Source: CAVSJA01 sp963728145
GTDB lineage: Bacteria > Bacteroidota > Bacteroidia > Chitinophagales > Chitinophagaceae
Reading direction: 5' to 3'
DNA length: 64,000 nt
NCBI GenBank assembly: GCA_963728145.1
Contig: CAVSJA010000002.1
Span: forward strand, 62,001 to 126,000
Both the position numbers and the translations under genes were made by a program. Below the pieces are notes generated by a model. That model ran no database searches, was not told the origin of the DNA, and was given only the letters and a program-made list of their open reading frames with translations. Below are positions 19,963 through 28,699 of this stretch, in pieces (position 1 is the first letter of the stretch; each line of letters begins with the position of its first letter).

Positions 19963-20496
19963 CTACCGATCGACGTCCGGGTTGGCGTCGGGCGTGTCGC
20001 GATGCCTCACGACCACCGTCCAGCCCGCCTCGCGCAGACGCGCGGCGAACGCCTCGGCGACGACGATCGAGCGGTGCCGCCCGCCGGTGCAACCGAATGC
20101 GATGGTCAGATAGCTCCGGCCCTCGCGCTGGTACGACGGCAGGAGGGGCACCAGCAGGTCTTCCAGGCGCTCGAGGAGCAGCGCGTAGCCCGGATCGGCC
20201 TCGACATAGGCGCGCACCGCCGGGTCCTGCCCGTGCTTGGGACGGAGCTCGTCGACGTAGTGGGGATTGGCGAGAAACCTGACGTCGAACACTACGTCCG
20301 CCTCGCGGGGCAGGCCGCCGCGATAGGCGAAGGACAGCACCGATACCGTCAGGCGGCGCTCGATGACGGTGGTGAAATAGCCGGCGATCAGCCGGCGCAG
20401 GTCGCCGGGCGACAACTGCGAGGTATCAATGACCAGGTCGGCGTGCTGGCGCAGGCCCGCCATGACCTGACGCTCGAGGGCGATGCCGTCGGTGAC
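19963..20496 (-). CDS. rapZ: RNase adapter protein RapZ, N-terminus missing at the seam
   Basis: The C-terminal ~177 residues of RapZ (usual length about 285). Family segments are IDTSQLSPGDLRRLI, VLSFAYRGGLPREADVVFDVRFLANPHY near the centre and IAFGCTGGRHRSIVVAEA at the end. Coding similarity runs upstream to 20496 (TDGIALERQVMAGL), and then an in-frame TAG stands at 20497-20499. The Walker A ATPase half that should follow is absent. The loss coincides with the abrupt change from GC-rich to AT-rich DNA, so the gene is cut by the junction. It precedes EIIA by 24 bp. Confidence 0.92.
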   Translation of the reverse strand, partial: VTDGIALERQVMAGLRQHADLVIDTSQLSPGDLRRLIAGYFTTVIERRLTVSVLSFAYRGGLPREADVVFDVRFLANPHYVDELRPKHGQDPAVRAYVEADPGYALLLERLEDLLVPLLPSYQREGRSYLTIAFGCTGGRHRSIVVAEAFAARLREAGWTVVVRHRDTPDANPDVDR

Positions 20497-20542
20497 CTAG
20501 CCCATTTGGCATGGGATGGGTCATCCCTTCGTTTTAATATCG

Positions 20543-20570
20543 ACTGGCATTCGAAAGAATGCCAGTTTTA
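20543..20570 (+). terminator. hairpin with GAAA loop and T-run just inside the right block
   Basis: ACTGGCATTC at 20543-20552 pairs perfectly with GAATGCCAGT at 20557-20566 around GAAA, followed by TTTTAATT. This is the form of an intrinsic terminator. It ends only about 12 bp before the start codon of the next gene and probably belongs to an upstream Bacteroidota gene lost at the junction. Confidence 0.6.
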
Positions 20571-20581
20571 ATTCATTTAAT

Positions 20582-21349
20582 ATGGCAAAAACCGTCACTT
20601 GTTTGATACTTATGTTAATTGGGCAAGAGTTGTTCGCTCAAGGATCCAGGATATCAGTATCAGTAAAAATTGATCCAATAGCAGAAAGCTACTATTTAAG
20701 GAATTTTATTTGTGATTCTTTTACATGCGTCTTTCAGGAAGATAGATTTCTGTTTTATGAAAAAAGTTATCGGGTTGGTATCATGGACATGAACACCAGT
20801 GAGATCATTGATGTCAAACATCTGCCCCCAGACAAAATATTGGTCGAAAGAGACCGGGAAATAAGTCATAATAAATTCAACAATAAGATGGTGTCTATGG
20901 AGAGAAGCAAGGTAGCGAACGTACGAATGCCGTTTCAGATGTTCGGTAAGTTTAGTTTTGGTGAATTCTTGTTTACTGAAGAAACTAAAATCATAGCTGG
21001 AGTATTATGCAAAAAGGGTTGGAGCCTGGGCGATACAGGTGATAGTACTATTGTCTGGATGCCAAAGGATACCACCATCAAATACTTAAAAACTATATTC
21101 AATCACTTCTTTATTAAGCCGCCAATAAATCCGATCCTCGAAATCAGATTTAAAAACTTCAGAATGACTGAGGCTATTGTTGAGGAATTGAGTTACTCAG
21201 TTTATGCTTTTGAGATCGGCGATTTCTCAAGGGACTTTCAGGAGCTTAATAATTATAAGCGAGTGACTCAGGGGGAGTATGTGATGGAGCGTGATGCAAC
21301 TGTTGAATCTGTACGTGAACAGTATAAGAAAGAAAAAGGCAAAAATTAA
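20582..21349 (+). CDS. exported hypothetical protein, GLPGLI-like
   Basis: A 255-residue protein starting with a clear signal peptide (MAKTVTCLILMLIGQELFAQ). The reading frame is open 22 codons upstream, but those run back into the terminator hairpin and the seam. The middle (TEETKIIAGVLCKKGWSLG followed by a WMPKDT segment) resembles the core of Bacteroidota GLPGLI-family exported proteins, but the diagnostic GLPGLI is not obvious, so this is tentative. Function unknown. Confidence 0.6.
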   Translation: MAKTVTCLILMLIGQELFAQGSRISVSVKIDPIAESYYLRNFICDSFTCVFQEDRFLFYEKSYRVGIMDMNTSEIIDVKHLPPDKILVERDREISHNKFNNKMVSMERSKVANVRMPFQMFGKFSFGEFLFTEETKIIAGVLCKKGWSLGDTGDSTIVWMPKDTTIKYLKTIFNHFFIKPPINPILEIRFKNFRMTEAIVEELSYSVYAFEIGDFSRDFQELNNYKRVTQGEYVMERDATVESVREQYKKEKGKN

Positions 21350-21389
21350 CATCTAACTCCCTTTCCTTAATTTTATCCAAACTACTGCT

Positions 21390-21866
21390 TTGGATAAAAA
21401 ACAAAATGCATTCGCAGCCCTGCGAATCCTGCATATTTCCATGCTGATTGGAATCTTCGTATTTGCCGGCGTTGCCATATTTGTTACGAAGGATAAGCCC
21501 CTGGCATCTGAAGAAGAAGATCTTAATAGAATTTTCCAGGGAGTCTCCGCATTATTGTCACTTGGCGCCCTGGTTATTGGATACCGGATGTTTAGTAGGA
21601 AAATTCTGGCAATTCGTACGAACACTGCAAGTGGAATTCAGCGGATGGATGAATATCGCAAGGCAATTATTACCTGGTGGGCATTAATTGAAGGCCCCGC
21701 GCTTTTCGCGATCATCTGCTTTATGCTCGTTGGGAATTATGCCTTTCTCGCATTGGCAGGTTTCCATTTTCTGTTGATGGTATTGTTCGCACCAAGAAAG
21801 AGCAATATCATTCTACTACTTAACCTGAATGGTGAAGAAGTGAATAAGCTAGAGGAGGTCGGATAA
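21390..21866 (+). CDS. small multi-pass membrane protein, unknown function
   Basis: A 158-residue protein with about four hydrophobic segments: LHISMLIGIFVFAGVAIFV, a central helix near GVSALLSLGALVIGY, ALIEGPALFAIICFMLV and FLALAGFHFLLMVLF. The likely start is TTG at 21390; the first in-frame ATG, at 21441, would cut into the first helix. It resembles conserved hypothetical membrane proteins of Chitinophagaceae. No catalytic residues are seen. It lies 40 bp after the GLPGLI-like gene. Confidence 0.6.
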   Translation: MDKKQNAFAALRILHISMLIGIFVFAGVAIFVTKDKPLASEEEDLNRIFQGVSALLSLGALVIGYRMFSRKILAIRTNTASGIQRMDEYRKAIITWWALIEGPALFAIICFMLVGNYAFLALAGFHFLLMVLFAPRKSNIILLLNLNGEEVNKLEEVG

Positions 21867-21910
21867 TTCTTTCTATTATTCAGGGATCTCGACGTTCGCA
21901 AGAACTTTTA

Positions 21911-22079
21911 CCACGGAGGCACGGAGACACGGAGGAATTTTTCAAAAAGCCTGAACCAGGATATTATACGATTATTCGGACTGGACTGATTGAACCGTAC
22001 TAAATCATCAGGTTAATAAGGGAAATCGTTTAAAATCCTGGTTCAGACAAAATCCCTCCGTGTCTCCGTGCCTCCGTGG
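21911..22079. repeat. inverted repeat with 25-bp perfect arms of 8-bp units
   Basis: The left arm 21911-21935 and right arm 22055-22079 are perfect reverse complements. Each is built of the 8-bp unit CACGGAGG/A. An inner pair, CTGAACCAGGAT at 21951-21962 and its complement at 22035-22046, lies within the loop. A very similar unit recurs at 52518-52604. Confidence 0.85.
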
Positions 22080-22108
22080 TCGTCATTCCCGCGAAAGCGG
22101 GAACCTAC
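22079..22108. repeat. REP-like GC hairpin
   Basis: TTCCCGC-GAAA-GCGGGAA at 22086-22103, flanked by GTCA and CCTACG. The flanks and stem match the element inside the heme A synthase gene at 56521-56558, so the two belong to one dispersed family. Confidence 0.65.
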
Positions 22109-22146
22109 GCATAAGGCCAATTATGATGGAATAGTGGTAACCGCAT

Positions 22147-22180
22147 AAAAAAAACCTCCCCCGAAATTTACCGGGAGAGG
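22147..22180 (-). terminator. intrinsic terminator of ilvE
   Basis: On the minus strand CCTCTCCCG pairs with CGGGGGAGG (one G-U) around a 7-8 nt loop and is followed by eight T. It lies 35 bp past the ilvE stop codon and is a textbook Rho-independent terminator. Confidence 0.85.
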
Positions 22181-22214
22181 CAATTAAAAACAACCATCCG
22201 CCTCAGGCGGACGC

Positions 22215-23330
22215 CTAAAAAACGTAATTCCAACTATGTCTATCTTCTAATCTTCCAGTCCTAATACTTTCCAATTCCTGTTGGAGTTTATAGAAAATAC
22301 TTTCATGGTTATACTTTGGCAGGCGATAATCAGTATCACCAAGGAAAATTGTCTTGATCGGTACCGCCACCGCTGCAGTACCCGCACCAAATGCTTCGGT
22401 TATGCTTTTGTTTCGAAAGGCCAACTTTAGTTCCTCAAGACTAATTGGTCTTTCTGAAGTTTTCAATCCTGCATCACGCGCCAATTGTAATAAACTATCC
22501 CTCGTTACTCCATCAAGTATTGAATCCGATAGAGGAGGTGTGATCAATTCATCATCGATCACAAACATTATATTCATCATCCCGGATTCTTCAATGTATT
22601 CATTATTCTGTCCACCCATCCAGATCACCTGGTCATATCCTTCGGCTCTTGCTCTTTGAGTTGGGAAAAAGGCTCCGCCATAGTTTCCACCACATTTCGC
22701 ATAACCCGTTCCACCCCTTGCAGCGCGAATGAAATCCCGCTCAACTTTTACACGAATCGGACTCGCATAAAGTGGAGGAACAGGTCCGGTGAAAATTATA
22801 AAGCGGTATTCATCGGAAACCTTCACCCCAAATCTCGCTTCACTGGCATAAACAAAAGGCCGAATATATAGTGCGCTTCCATTTCTTTCAGGAATCCAGT
22901 TGCGATCCACCTCAACCAGCTTCTTAATTCCTTCAACAAAAATTTCCTTGGGTACAACAGCCATACACATACGCTCGAGTGATTTCACGAATCGATCATA
23001 ATGTTTATCCATCCGGAAAACATTGATCCTGCCATCGGGCATTTTGAAAGCCTTCATTCCCTCGAACACAGTTTGGCCATAATGCAGGGCAAGCGCGGTC
23101 GGACTTAAAGACAGGTTTGCAAATGGAAGGACCTGCGGACTTCCCCATTTCCCATTTGCATAATCAGCGATCAGCATATGGTCCGAAACATGTTTTCCGA
23201 ATTCCAGTTGTTCAAAGTCAACTTCTTTGATCCTGGAATTTTGAATTCTCCGAACCGGGATCGATGATGGACCAAATGGTTCGAACGTTGTTTTTGTAAA
23301 TGGACTTAAACTTGCGCTGATTGTTTTCAT
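22215..23330 (-). CDS. ilvE: branched-chain amino acid aminotransferase
   Basis: A fold-type IV PLP aminotransferase of 371 residues for leucine, isoleucine and valine. The PLP lysine is Lys212 in TGYAKCGGNYGGAF. Other markers are FSKHVSDHMLIADY-like residues 44-57, GQTVFEGMKAF (85-95), EYIEESGMMN (244-253) near the PLP nitrogen, and the late LDGVTRDSLL. The sequence fits the larger BCAT subgroup also found in eukaryotes. A perfect-looking terminator follows the stop codon. Confidence 0.94.
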   Translation of the reverse strand: MKTISASLSPFTKTTFEPFGPSSIPVRRIQNSRIKEVDFEQLEFGKHVSDHMLIADYANGKWGSPQVLPFANLSLSPTALALHYGQTVFEGMKAFKMPDGRINVFRMDKHYDRFVKSLERMCMAVVPKEIFVEGIKKLVEVDRNWIPERNGSALYIRPFVYASEARFGVKVSDEYRFIIFTGPVPPLYASPIRVKVERDFIRAARGGTGYAKCGGNYGGAFFPTQRARAEGYDQVIWMGGQNNEYIEESGMMNIMFVIDDELITPPLSDSILDGVTRDSLLQLARDAGLKTSERPISLEELKLAFRNKSITEAFGAGTAAVAVPIKTIFLGDTDYRLPKYNHESIFYKLQQELESIRTGRLEDRHSWNYVF

Positions 23331-23362
23331 AACCTGGTTTTTGTATCCAATAAATATGAAAT

Positions 23363-24889
23363 CTATCTATCCTGATCAATTGGTACGGCCCAGTTGGCAT
23401 CAACCCAGTGGGAGTGACCATTGACAGCTTTTTTAGTAATTTGATCACCCAGCCTTACAACCTCTTTTACCAGCAATTCAAAATCCTCCTTTCTGCTGCG
23501 ATGATTTGTTATCGCTACACGAATCGCATAACGACCTTTCAGTATGGTGAAAGAAGGAGCCGCAATTCCCTGTTCGTGCAATTGCATCAGGATCTCTTTG
23601 TTCAGTTCATTTAACAGATCATCCGACATGCCCGGCCTCGTATACCTGAAACAAACAATATTCATTGGAACCGGTGCAAGCAATTGAAGTTTTACTTCCA
23701 GGTTAACCAATGCCGCCAGGTACTTTGCCTGCTGTATATTTTGCGCAATTAGTTTCCTGTATTTGTCAATTCCCTGTTCTTTTAAGATCATCCAGACTTT
23801 TATTGCCTTTGCATTCCTTGATAACTCAATACCAAGATGATTGTAGTTTATATCACCAGCAATAATTCCTCTTGGATGCTGAGCGAGATAGTTTGCATTG
23901 ATGCTGAATGCATCCTTATGCAATTTTGGATCCTTGATCAATACGCCTCCAACTTCATAGTTTATATAAAACCATTTGTGGAAGTCGAATGTCAGGCTAT
24001 CAGCTTTTGCTAATCCCTTCAGTTTATTTTTATAATCAGGTAGAAGGTTGGGAACTGCTCCGAAAGCACCGTCAACATGAAACCAAATCCCTTCTCTTTC
24101 CGCGATAGCAGCCAGTGCATCAAGATCATCGATTGCACCGGTATTCACGGTGCCTGCATTGCCGACAATACAGAATGGAATAAATCCATTGGCCTTGTCT
24201 TCCTTTATTTTTTCTTCCAGGAGATCTATCCTGATTTGATACTCATCATCAACCGGTATCTTTCTCAATTGATCGCTGCCAATACCAAGTAGTTCCGCAG
24301 CCTTTTGCTGACAACTATGAGTTTCAACTGAAGCATACATGGTGAGCTTACCTTCCATTGCCTGTATGCCTTCTTTTCGGATGTTTGCACGAAAACTATT
24401 TCTTGCAACTGTCAATGCAAGTATATTGGCCATCGAAGCTCCAGTTGTGAGTAAACCAGAACTTGATTTTGGGAATCCATAAATTTCCTTTGTCCAATCC
24501 AACACCTGCTTCTCCACATAGATCGTTGAATGCTCTCCAAATGATGGACTTGCGTTCATTGCAGAGATCAGCATGTCGGCAAGCATTCCCGTAGGCGAGC
24601 CAGTACCAACTACCCAGCCCCAGAACCTCGGATGAATATTGCCTAATGTAAAGGGCAATACATGCTCTTTAAAATCTTCGTACACTTCTGAGGTTGGTGT
24701 TTCTTCTATTGGCAATGGTTGATCCAATGCGGTCTTATGTTCATCGCCAAAAGGTTGCCACACTTTTCGGTCTCTTACAGTTGATAGATATTCAAGCATA
24801 TCATCAACCATTCGATGTCCTAAGTCCCGAAGCTCATCCCAATTGGATGGATCCAGGGTATATTCTTTTTGTTGAATTGTTTTTTCCAT
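23363..24889 (-). CDS. group II PLP-dependent decarboxylase
   Basis: A 508-residue member of the aromatic-L-amino-acid/glutamate decarboxylase family. Signatures are NIHPRFWGWVVGTGSPTG, GLLTTGASMANILAL, FCIVGNAGTVNTGAIDD and FHVDGAFGA; the PLP lysine is in DSLTFDFHKWFY. The start at 24889 (MEKTIQQKEY) is preferred; an upstream start at 24988 adds 33 unconserved residues. Substrate is undetermined: aromatic amino acids are plausible from the overall type. It lies 32 bp upstream of ilvE on the same strand, so co-transcription is possible. Confidence 0.88.
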   Translation of the reverse strand: MEKTIQQKEYTLDPSNWDELRDLGHRMVDDMLEYLSTVRDRKVWQPFGDEHKTALDQPLPIEETPTSEVYEDFKEHVLPFTLGNIHPRFWGWVVGTGSPTGMLADMLISAMNASPSFGEHSTIYVEKQVLDWTKEIYGFPKSSSGLLTTGASMANILALTVARNSFRANIRKEGIQAMEGKLTMYASVETHSCQQKAAELLGIGSDQLRKIPVDDEYQIRIDLLEEKIKEDKANGFIPFCIVGNAGTVNTGAIDDLDALAAIAEREGIWFHVDGAFGAVPNLLPDYKNKLKGLAKADSLTFDFHKWFYINYEVGGVLIKDPKLHKDAFSINANYLAQHPRGIIAGDINYNHLGIELSRNAKAIKVWMILKEQGIDKYRKLIAQNIQQAKYLAALVNLEVKLQLLAPVPMNIVCFRYTRPGMSDDLLNELNKEILMQLHEQGIAAPSFTILKGRYAIRVAITNHRSRKEDFELLVKEVVRLGDQITKKAVNGHSHWVDANWAVPIDQDR

Positions 24890-25188
24890 ACCATTATCAT
24901 TTTGATCAGCCGGCAAAGGTAGATCAGTGATATAGTCAGTTGACCGCCGTTCCCTAAATGCATGCCATTCACTAATTATCCATTTCATAAATGCAATTCA
25001 TTGCTTTCGCAGTAAATAATTATAGCTTTCTTTAACAGACCTACCGCTCCGCTCATACCAGTGCTGTAGTAGCGCAGCAGTGTTGGCTTCTTTAGTGTTG
25101 GATCCTGGTTGGATTAAATGCTTAACAAAAATCTTCAGAATTTTTTGGAAAAAACAGATTCAGTTTTATTAATTTTGACTAGATCAGA

Positions 25189-25305
25189 TGGTGAATGGTG
25201 AATGGTGAATAGTGAATTGCATAATGTCTATTGCTAATTGTCTTTCCCTATTGCTTATTGCATATTGCCCATTGCCCATTCACCATTCACCATTCACCAT
25301 TCACC
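25189..25305. repeat. heptad inverted repeat (GGTGAAT units)
   Basis: Left arm: three GGTGAAT units and one AGTGAAT, from 25190. Right arm: four ATTCACC units ending at 25305. The loop is rich in ATTGC words. The right arm stops five bases before the start codon of the MocR gene, in a divergent intergenic region, so it cannot be a simple terminator. Confidence 0.85.
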
Positions 25306-25310
25306 ACACC

Positions 25311-26750
25311 ATGGCTAAAGCAAACTTCAACACCGACGACCATCTCTACCTACAGGTAGCAGATGGAATTGAAAAGATGATTGCTGAGGATATACTGAGG
25401 ATAGGAGACAAACTTCCTTCGGTTCGCGTATTAAGCGAAGAGTATGGAATCAGCATGGGTACTGCATTCCAGGCTTATTATTTATTGGAAGGAAAAGGAT
25501 TGATTGAATCAAGACCGAAATCAGGTTATTATGTCCGGTTTAATCATCGTCGTTTCCCGGAAGTTCCGCAAATGCAGGAACCCGAGCCAATGAATAATGA
25601 AGCAAGCGTAAGAGAAATGATCGCGAAGATCTATCATAATATTACTGCAACTGATCTGATCAACTTCGCGCATGCAATACCGGATATAAAATTGTTGCCG
25701 GCTGCAAAACTTAACAAATCTGTTGTGCATGCATTGCGTAATACAAAAAACAACGGGATCGGCTATGAACATTTCCAGGGAAATATTGAGCTTAGAAAGC
25801 AAATTGTAAAACTTGCTTTTAACTGGGGAGGAAAGATCAGGCCTGAGGAGATTGTTGTTACTTCCGGATGTATGGAAGCATTGGTATTATGTCTTCGTGC
25901 AGTTACAAAACCTGGAGACACTGTTGCAGTTGAACGACCGGCATACTTTGGTATCTATCAAACGCTGGAAAGCATGGGTCTTAAGGTTGTGGAGATTTGT
26001 TCAGACGCGGTTACCGGTCCCGATATTGAGTATTTGAAAAAGATGATCAAACAACATCCGATCAAAGCATGTGTATTTGTTCCAAATTTCAGTAACCCGC
26101 TTGGAAGCTGTATGCCGGATGAGAATAAACGAAAATTGGTTGAATTGATCACCGAGCATAATATCCCATTAATTGAAGATGATATTTATGGCGAATTATA
26201 TTTTGGAAAGAATCGCCCAAAAACCTGCAAGTATTTTGATAAGAAAGGATTGGTGATGCATTGTTCATCAGTATCCAAATCTCTTGTGCCCGGCTATCGC
26301 ATCGGTTGGGCAATTCCTGGTAAATTCATTGAAGAGGTAAAGTCATTAAAGATGATGCATAGCATCAGCACTGCTACCCTCATGCAAGCTTCAATTGCGC
26401 ATTTCCTCAGTATTGGCCGTTATGAGTATCATTTGAAGAATTTGAGAAAGGCATTACATACGCAGTGTCTCCGTTATATCCAGGGAATTGTTCAATATTT
26501 TCCTGCAGACACCAAGATATCAAGACCACAGGGAGGATTTGTGCTTTGGGTAGAATTGAATAAGAAAGTGGATGCTTTTAAACTTTGTAACGAAGCATTG
26601 AAACATAATATATCCGTTGCACCGGGAAGAATTTTTTCTATCAATTGTAATTATAGTAATTATTTACGCATTAGTTATGGTAAGCCGTGGGATGAGGATG
26701 TGGAGTATGGGTTAATGATGTTGGGGAGGTTGATTAAGAAAATGGTTTAA
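25311..26750 (+). CDS. MocR-type regulator: GntR helix-turn-helix plus aminotransferase domain
   Basis: A 479-residue fusion. Residues 1-75 are a GntR winged helix (ILRIGDKLPSVRVLSEEYGIS, then GKGLIESRPKSGYYV). From about 120 on is a fold-type I aminotransferase: VTSGCMEALVLCLRAV, FVPNFSNPLGSCMP, IEDDIYGELYF and the PLP lysine in SSVSKSLVPGYRIGW. MocR proteins sense PLP-linked ligands and control nearby metabolic genes. It is divergent from the decarboxylase-ilvE pair, which makes that pair a natural target, though this is inference. The ATG follows directly on a heptad palindrome, and the in-frame upstream codons are repeat sequence. Confidence 0.9.
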   Translation: MAKANFNTDDHLYLQVADGIEKMIAEDILRIGDKLPSVRVLSEEYGISMGTAFQAYYLLEGKGLIESRPKSGYYVRFNHRRFPEVPQMQEPEPMNNEASVREMIAKIYHNITATDLINFAHAIPDIKLLPAAKLNKSVVHALRNTKNNGIGYEHFQGNIELRKQIVKLAFNWGGKIRPEEIVVTSGCMEALVLCLRAVTKPGDTVAVERPAYFGIYQTLESMGLKVVEICSDAVTGPDIEYLKKMIKQHPIKACVFVPNFSNPLGSCMPDENKRKLVELITEHNIPLIEDDIYGELYFGKNRPKTCKYFDKKGLVMHCSSVSKSLVPGYRIGWAIPGKFIEEVKSLKMMHSISTATLMQASIAHFLSIGRYEYHLKNLRKALHTQCLRYIQGIVQYFPADTKISRPQGGFVLWVELNKKVDAFKLCNEALKHNISVAPGRIFSINCNYSNYLRISYGKPWDEDVEYGLMMLGRLIKKMV

Positions 26751-26760
26751 ACTCGTACAT

Positions 26761-27022
26761 CCATGATCGTCATCCCCGCGGCGTAGTTTCGCATCCCCAT
26801 GATCGTCATCCCCGCGGCGTAACTTCAAGAACTCCTGAAATGAACGAAACCAAGCGGGGATCCCCTACCAACAACAAAACAGCCTTTGCGAAAAGTCATC
26901 CAATAATGGAAAGATTTGTTCGATACGTCATCGTGATTTCTTTATTGTTGGTAGGGGTTCCCCGCTTGGTGTCTTCATTTCGTTAGTCTCTGAAACTATG
27001 CCGCGGGGATGACGATCATGGG
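26761..27022. repeat. nested palindrome of about 260 bp
   Basis: Two direct copies of CATGATCGTCATCCCCGCGG (from 26762 and 26798) face one inverted copy at 27000-27020. Inside, the ~25-bp segment 26850-26875 (core CCAAGCGGGG) is the near-perfect complement of 26945-26969. It fills the whole gap between the MocR gene and the convergent glycosidase-like gene. Confidence 0.8.
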
Positions 27023-27057
27023 GGTGGGCCAACGCTCTTTAACAAAAGGCCCTTGGT

Positions 27058-28479
27058 TCAGGCGTGCTTCAATATCACCGGCTCACCTGAAAGTTGAATT
27101 TTAGAAATATTTACTTCTTCCATTTGTCCATCCAGTTCATACAACCTCCCTTTGAATTGAGTTTTGAATTCATAAACAGCACTGGCTTCTTCACTTTTAT
27201 CCTTTTTTGTTATTGCCCAAAGCATAGTCAATGATTCTTTTCCCTTTTTCATTACTACTCCATCGATACCTCTAGAAAAAGTAAGATTTTTTGTTCCAAT
27301 GTCATCATAAACAAATCCGTTGAAGAGCGATTGCAGATAAATGCAAAGCTTACCCTGCGGCGTTAATTGTTCCTTGCCTTTAATGTTTGGATCATTGAGA
27401 CTCCGATACAAACCCATTGCACCAAAAGCATTTCCTGCTTGTTGCCCTGGCTTGAGGGTTTGTCCACACACAAACAAATAAGTGCAATCAAAACCCCACT
27501 GCAACATTTTTGGAAAAAGCTTTGCCGTGAAGTTGCGTTGCATTTCTTCGCTTCCATAATTATTTGGCTCCGGAAATTCCCATTCAGGAACATTTACTTC
27601 TGTACAGATCATCGGTTTTTCTGCAAGCTTTTCATTCTCCCATAATTTCTTCCATCGATCCAATCTTCGTTTAATCGCGTCGAGATGACCATCAGAATGC
27701 CTGAAGTGAATAAAGCCATTCAATTGATCGCTCCATACATGCACTTCGAAATATGGGTAGAAATGGAGGCTTAACACGTCAAACCATTTTGCAATTCCTT
27801 CTTTTAAGCACCATTTGAAAAAATAAGGAAAGCCCAGTCCGCCGGTTGCAACCTTTGCATTTGGTTTTAGTTTTTTAATAATGGTATAAGCAATCTCATG
27901 CATCCGAACATAGTGCTTTATCGGGGCAACGATATTCATTAACTCGGGTGGCTCGGGTTCCCGGTTATTCCACGAGCGAGGAGCGGTGTAGCGGTTGGGA
28001 TCATCTCCATCCGAAACATTATCTGTAAGGTCTGGTTCATTCATAACTTCGAAGTAATCGAAACTATCTCCAACGGTCCTTATTACTTCATCAGTATAAA
28101 CTGCAAAGCGATTGCCGGGATTTATCGATCCATTCTTTAAATAGATTGGTTCAAATAATCCCTTTGGTACAATAGTTCTCTTGTTTCCATATTTTGTTGT
28201 ATCCTGGTCGGGATATTCACCCATATAGGCATCTGTGGTGAGCACCAGTGTATTATTGCGCATTCCGATCTTGTAAGGATATTTCAATCGATCGGCGAAT
28301 GTTTTCAAACCATAGATATTCCACAGATTGATCGAGATAACAGATCTGGTACTACGCATACCGGCACGCCACATCAGATCATAAAGTTCCTCGTCCTTAT
28401 AATGGTTGCCGTACCAGCCGGGATTATTGCCGATGGCAAAAGGTTTCGTGGAGGGTTTATTAGTCGAAAATTCGGTCAT
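27058..28479 (-). CDS. glycoside hydrolase-like TIM-barrel protein (clan A type)
   Basis: A 473-residue protein with the two-glutamate arrangement of clan GH-A glycosidases: YFEVMNEPDL (acid/base Glu after strand 4) and MICTEVNVPEWEF (nucleophile Glu after strand 7). A WDVLSLHFYPY-type strand lies between them. The C-terminal ~90 residues look like a small beta domain. Overall it is closest to GH39/GH5-like bacterial proteins, but the exact family is not certain. From the ATG at 28479 there is no signal peptide; the frame continues upstream into a palindrome and those codons are not counted. Confidence 0.65.
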   Translation of the reverse strand: MTEFSTNKPSTKPFAIGNNPGWYGNHYKDEELYDLMWRAGMRSTRSVISINLWNIYGLKTFADRLKYPYKIGMRNNTLVLTTDAYMGEYPDQDTTKYGNKRTIVPKGLFEPIYLKNGSINPGNRFAVYTDEVIRTVGDSFDYFEVMNEPDLTDNVSDGDDPNRYTAPRSWNNREPEPPELMNIVAPIKHYVRMHEIAYTIIKKLKPNAKVATGGLGFPYFFKWCLKEGIAKWFDVLSLHFYPYFEVHVWSDQLNGFIHFRHSDGHLDAIKRRLDRWKKLWENEKLAEKPMICTEVNVPEWEFPEPNNYGSEEMQRNFTAKLFPKMLQWGFDCTYLFVCGQTLKPGQQAGNAFGAMGLYRSLNDPNIKGKEQLTPQGKLCIYLQSLFNGFVYDDIGTKNLTFSRGIDGVVMKKGKESLTMLWAITKKDKSEEASAVYEFKTQFKGRLYELDGQMEEVNISKIQLSGEPVILKHA

Positions 28480-28514
28480 ATAATATTTACGGGTTGATGT
28501 CGCAAGGGAGATAT

Positions 28515-28638
28515 ACCCCGCGCCACGGCGGGGCGAAGGCGCGGAGTTGTTTAATAGGAAACGCAAAATTCGAAACGGTAAATCTATATTTAATTAAACA
28601 AAAGCCCCTCCGCGTCTTCGCCCCGCCAGGCGGGGTAA
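28515..28638. repeat. GC-rich inverted repeat
   Basis: ACCCCGCGCCACGGCGGGGC and following bases (28515-28546) are complementary to 28610-28638 (core CTTCGCCCCGCC). Both arms contain their own CCCCGCC/GGCGGGG hairpin. It lies upstream of the glycosidase-like gene in otherwise AT-rich DNA. Confidence 0.75.
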
Positions 28639-28699
28639 AAATCTCTTCGCATAGAGGTATTTCGCCAATAATGAAACCAACCATCAATCTATCAAACAA

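Noticed and set aside
1..20496. The left block as a horizontally acquired island
   Set aside because: It consists of core ribosomal, repair and PTS genes in normal alphaproteobacterial order, with no mobility gene or integration site.
17977..20571. Rightward 864-codon frame crossing the seam
   Set aside because: Antisense to addB, tsaE, HPr, EIIA and rapZ. A frame running through the junction of two genomes cannot be a real gene.
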